11,046 bases of DNA from assembly GCA_963979005.1 (NCBI GenBank), contig CAXBVF010000033.1, forward strand, positions 1-11,046, in the 5' to 3' direction. Both the position numbers and the translations under genes were made by a program. The stretch's first letter is position 1, and each line of letters opens with the position of its first letter. This DNA is from UBA6164 sp963979005. GTDB lineage: Bacteria > Patescibacteriota > Gracilibacteria > BD1-5 > UBA6164. The notes beneath the pieces are model-generated. The model was not told the DNA's origin and searched no databases. It saw only the letters and a list, made by a program, of their open reading frames with translations. Shown piece by piece: positions 8,819-11,046 of this stretch.

Positions 8819-8837
8819 AAAATAATACAATTGTCAA
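8810..8837 (-). promoter_or_regulatory. Promoter of the 511-aa/122-aa operon
   Basis: Minus strand: consensus TTGACA (8832-8837), 16-bp spacer, TATTAT (8810-8815). The expected start is near 8803, giving a leader of about 26 nt with no Shine-Dalgarno sequence. The -10 lies within the right arm of the inverted repeat. Confidence 0.6.
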
Positions 8838-8851
8838 TACTATATTCTTTT

Positions 8852-8879
8852 TTGACTATTCCCTACAAATATATAAAAT
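8852..8879 (+). promoter_or_regulatory. trhP: Probable trhP promoter
   Basis: Plus strand: TTGACT (8852-8857), 16-bp spacer, TAAAAT (8874-8879). This predicts a 5' leader of about 55 nt that contains a small dyad CTAGT-GCGCA-ACTAG (8900-8914). Divergent from the 511-aa promoter, whose -35 is only 15 bp away. Confidence 0.45.
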
Positions 8880-8940
8880 GCATCTACTTTGTAAAAGGGC
8901 TAGTGCGCAACTAGTTATTATTATTTTAAATATTTTACAC

Positions 8941-10362
8941 ATGAAAGAATTAGAACTTTTGATGCCTGCATGAGATTTTGAGAAATTGAAATTTGCTTAT
9001 GCATATGGTGCTGACGCGTGTTATGTTGGTGCTCCTATGTTTTCTTTGAGAGCTAGAACAAATGCATTTACTATGGAAACATTGAATGATGCTGTTGAGT
9101 ATGCTCATTCTAGATGAAAGAAAATTTATTTTACAGCAAATATATATGCTCATAATGTAAAAATTAAACCATTTTTAGCACAATTTAAGAAAATGGCTGA
9201 AATGTGACCAGATGCTTTTATTATGGCTGACCCTGGTCTTATACATATCGTTAGGAAACAATTCCCAGATGTAGAGGTGCATTTATCAGTACAAGCTAAT
9301 AATACAAATTGGGCACAAGCTGAGTTTTGGGCTGAATTAGGTATCAAAAGAATAATATTGTCAAGAGAAATATCAATTAAAGAAATGAAAGAAATCCATG
9401 AGCATGTTCCAGAAATGGAACTAGAGGCTTTTGTTCATTGAGCTATATGTATGGCTTACTCATGAAGATGTCTTATATCTAATTACTTATCAAATAGAGA
9501 CCCAAATCAATGAACTTGTAGTCATTCATGTAGATGGGAATATAAAGTATTTAAGGATGGAAGAACTCAAGAAGAACTTGAAACAGTAACTGGTAGGCCA
9601 GAAGATTACGATGAATTAACATGAAATTTCTATTTAGAAGAAAAAGATAGACCAGGAGAAATAATGGATATAGATGAAGATCAATATGGTACTTATTTAA
9701 TGAACTCTAGAGATTTATGTGCAATTGATTATGTAGATGATTTAGCAGATGCTTGAATTATAAGTTTTAAGGTTGAATGAAGAAATAAAACTGTTAATTA
9801 TATTGCTTCAGTATGACTAGCCTATAGAGAAGCAATTGATGCTGTATCTAAATGAGAAGAGTATGATGCAGTTAAATTATCAGAAGAATTATTTTGAATA
9901 GCTAATAGATGATATATACCAGGTTTTTTAGCTGGTAATACTAATGCTAATGCTCAATTTTATGAAAGAAATTGAAGTTTCGGTACTAAATCATTTTTAT
10001 GAATATTAAGAGAGTATGATGAAAATGAAAAACTTGTAAGAGTTGAGGTGAAGAATAAATTTAATTTATGAGATGAAATAGAACTAGTATCCCCTACATG
10101 AATTAAAAAATTAAAAGTAGAAAAAATATATAAAACTAAAATAAATCACTGAACTAAAAAAGCAAATACAATTTTTACTTGAGAAACGAATTTTAATAAG
10201 GATTTAGCTGAGATAGTTGAGTCTGCTCATGGTGGTTGATATGAGGTTTGGATAAATATGGAAGATAAGCCTGAAGAGTTTAGTTTGATTAGAAAAGATG
10301 CTCCTTTGGAAGTAGATAGTTCAAAGTTATGAGAATTTATGAATGATAAAATAAAAAAATAG
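8941..10362 (+). CDS. trhP: U32 peptidase-family protein TrhP (YegQ), tRNA uridine-34 hydroxylation
   Basis: 473 aa, close to E. coli YegQ in length and sequence. In E. coli TrhP makes 5-hydroxyuridine at tRNA position 34 from prephenate-derived chemistry; despite the U32 name it is not known to act as a protease there. Motifs: LLMPAGDFEKLKFAYAYGAD (6-25), VHLSVQANNTNWAQAEFW (113-130), the U32 signature EAFVHGAICMAYSGRCLIS (162-180) and SFKVEGRNKTVNYI (275-288). Cys170, Cys177, Cys193 and Cys260 fit the four-cysteine Fe-S set known from U32 relatives such as UbiU; Cys197 is an extra candidate. By my count 21 of 34 glycines are UGA, including both signature glycines (167, 175). The ATG follows a leader without a clear Shine-Dalgarno sequence. 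It converges on the RhuM-like gene through a shared terminator. Confidence 0.94.
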
Positions 10363-10384
10363 TAGTTATAACTACTATTTTTTT
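10353..10384. terminator. Bidirectional terminator shared by trhP and the RhuM-like gene
   Basis: A perfect 16-bp inverted repeat centred at 10368/10369 (arm core ATAGTAGTTA) has an A-run on the left and a T-run on the right, giving U-tracts for both strands. The trhP UAG stop (10360-10362) lies inside the left arm. The RhuM-like stop is 3 nt beyond the right end. Confidence 0.8.
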
Positions 10385-10387
10385 ATT

Positions 10388-10828
10388 TTAATTTTGTACT
10401 ATTCTAATAACTGGGTCAAAATAATTAAATATACTTTTTACTATTCAAGTTGAATAGAAATTATTTAGTCTATATTTTCTAGTTTTTGTATATGCTTTAA
10501 TTAATTTATTAGTATGTACTAAGAATTTAGTTTCACTATAATGTTTAGATTTATATCATAAAAGTAACAGAATATCTAGACTGTAAAAAGTCTCTTTTTT
10601 AGATAATTTTTTGTTGTAAATTTTTTGAATATTATCTACTAAGTCAATGTCAGAATTAAGAATTACCTCATTAATTATTTTTTTAACCTCAGATTTTTTT
10701 ATTCAATATACATCGGCAATCTCTTTTTTTGTTAACCATATTTTTCACATATTGAACATAGTTCTCACTGTTAAATTGTTGTCTTCAAATATAAATTTTC
10801 AGTCAGTTACTTTTTGTATTGTCATCAT
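10388..10828 (-). CDS. Short RhuM-like protein (possible DNA-binding helix-turn-helix)
   Basis: 146 aa. Weak resemblance to the N-terminal part of the virulence RhuM family: FEDNNLTVRTMF (14-25), KIWLTKKEIADVYGIKKSEV (29-48), which reads like the WLTQ.QMAELF helix-turn-helix segment, then YSLDILLLLGYKS (82-94) and KFLVHTNKLIKAY (101-113), matching the order YNLDVIISVGYRV and FR.WAT..LKEY. RhuM proteins are usually more than twice this length, so this is a short or C-terminally shortened version. Function in the family is unclear; related proteins occur with phage and mobile DNA. Two adjacent ATG codons (10828 and 10825) are possible starts. The TATATAC repeat array lies just upstream, which fits autoregulation by a DNA-binding product. 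The assignment is moderate and made by eye. Confidence 0.6.
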
Positions 10829-10844
10829 AATCTTGTAGTTAGGA

Positions 10845-10885
10845 GTATATATTATTTATATACACACTATATACTTATTATATAC
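10845..10885. repeat. TATATAC repeat array at 11-bp spacing over the RhuM-like promoter
   Basis: Three direct copies of TATATAC start at 10857, 10868 and 10879, exactly 11 bp apart (one helical turn). An inverted copy GTATATA (10845-10851) forms a 7-bp dyad with the first. A candidate minus-strand promoter, TTGCAT (10888-10893), 16 bp, TATAGT (10866-10871), overlaps the second and third copies. This looks like a multi-site operator or small iteron set. Confidence 0.5.
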
Positions 10886-10909
10886 AAATGCAAATCTTTT
10901 TATACACTT

Positions 10910-11044
10910 TTAACTTGACGGATTTGTGTTTTCTATTTTAGTTAAATCTATTTTTGAAAGTGAAAAGGCAGCTATTAGGGTAAAAATGATTGATACAACA
11001 AATATATATGCAAGTTTATTTGCTTCAATTGAATCAATAAAATA
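10910..11044 (-). CDS. C-terminal end of a membrane protein (5' part beyond the window)
   Basis: 44 residues in a frame open to the right edge and ending in TAA. The fragment starts YFIDSIEANKLAYI, contains one strong hydrophobic segment (about residues 11-28, LAYIFVVSIIFTLIAAFS) and ends in a short charged tail (KIDLTKIENTNPSS). A last transmembrane helix plus short cytoplasmic tail would suit a transporter or other multi-pass protein, but one helix is not enough to name a family. The minus-strand gap of about 81 nt to the RhuM-like start contains the TATATAC array and a promoter candidate, so the two genes may be separate units. Confidence 0.55.
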   Translation of the reverse strand, partial: YFIDSIEANKLAYIFVVSIIFTLIAAFSLSKIDLTKIENTNPSS

Positions 11045-11046
11045 AA

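Noticed and set aside
8900..8914. CTAGT-GCGCA-ACTAG dyad as part of a tRNA or riboswitch in the trhP leader
   Set aside because: The stem is only 5 bp, and no cloverleaf, T-loop or known riboswitch core is visible around it. It was noted only as a small dyad.
9150..9347. Minus-strand open frame inside trhP
   Set aside because: It is antisense to the strongly conserved U32 core of trhP and is a shadow frame.
1..11046. Many genes look like pseudogenes full of UGA stops
   Set aside because: Only UGA interrupts them; UAA and UAG do not. The UGA positions match conserved glycines, so recoding explains it and decay does not.
1..11046. UGA as tryptophan (Mycoplasma-type code 4)
   Set aside because: Conserved Trp positions use UGG and UGA falls on conserved Gly positions, for example HGAIC and SGRC in TrhP.

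Overview
The window is strongly AT-rich and can only be read with UGA as glycine (translation table 25). Under the standard code nearly every gene breaks into fragments. With UGA=Gly the window fills with full-length, recognisable proteins, and UGA falls on invariant glycines (for example both signature glycines of the U32 peptidase motif). All eleven stop codons seen are UAA or UAG. This reassignment points to Candidatus Gracilibacteria or Absconditabacteria (SR1), ultra-small Patescibacteria/CPR bacteria. The sequence alone does not decide between the two. No tRNA, rRNA, CRISPR array, insertion sequence or transposase was recognised.

Layout. Positions 1-3434 hold a minus-strand operon read right to left: a 5'-truncated DNA polymerase I (polA), a 108-aa single-pass membrane protein, a 79-aa two-pass membrane protein and an S41 C-terminal processing protease with a PDZ domain, cut by the left edge. 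Positions 3433-5059 hold a minus-strand pseudopilin with a FISUMP-type C-terminal domain and its own terminator. A divergent intergenic region (5060-5223) separates it from a plus-strand RelA/SpoT-type protein (5224-6270), which converges through a shared hairpin terminator on ndk (6299-6742). Next comes an unrecognised two-gene minus-strand unit (6837-8777; 122 aa and 511 aa). Its promoter carries a perfect 14-bp inverted repeat. Divergent to it is trhP/yegQ, a U32 peptidase-family tRNA hydroxylation gene (8941-10362), converging on a short RhuM-like DNA-binding-type protein (10388-10828). That gene's promoter holds TATATAC repeats at exact 11-bp spacing. The right edge holds the last 44 residues of a membrane protein.

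Working together. Housekeeping functions (DNA synthesis, nucleotide balance, alarmone synthesis, tRNA modification) are mixed with surface functions (pseudopilin, secreted protease, small membrane proteins) and one unrecognised two-gene unit. Genes are tightly packed, with 1-37 nt gaps inside operons. Convergent pairs share hairpins that overlap stop codons. No clear Shine-Dalgarno sequence precedes the ATGs I inspected. The least explained part is the 511-aa/122-aa operon with its palindromic promoter. Other oddities are the exonuclease-less polymerase, the synthetase with a decayed HD region, and the repeat array upstream of the RhuM-like gene.
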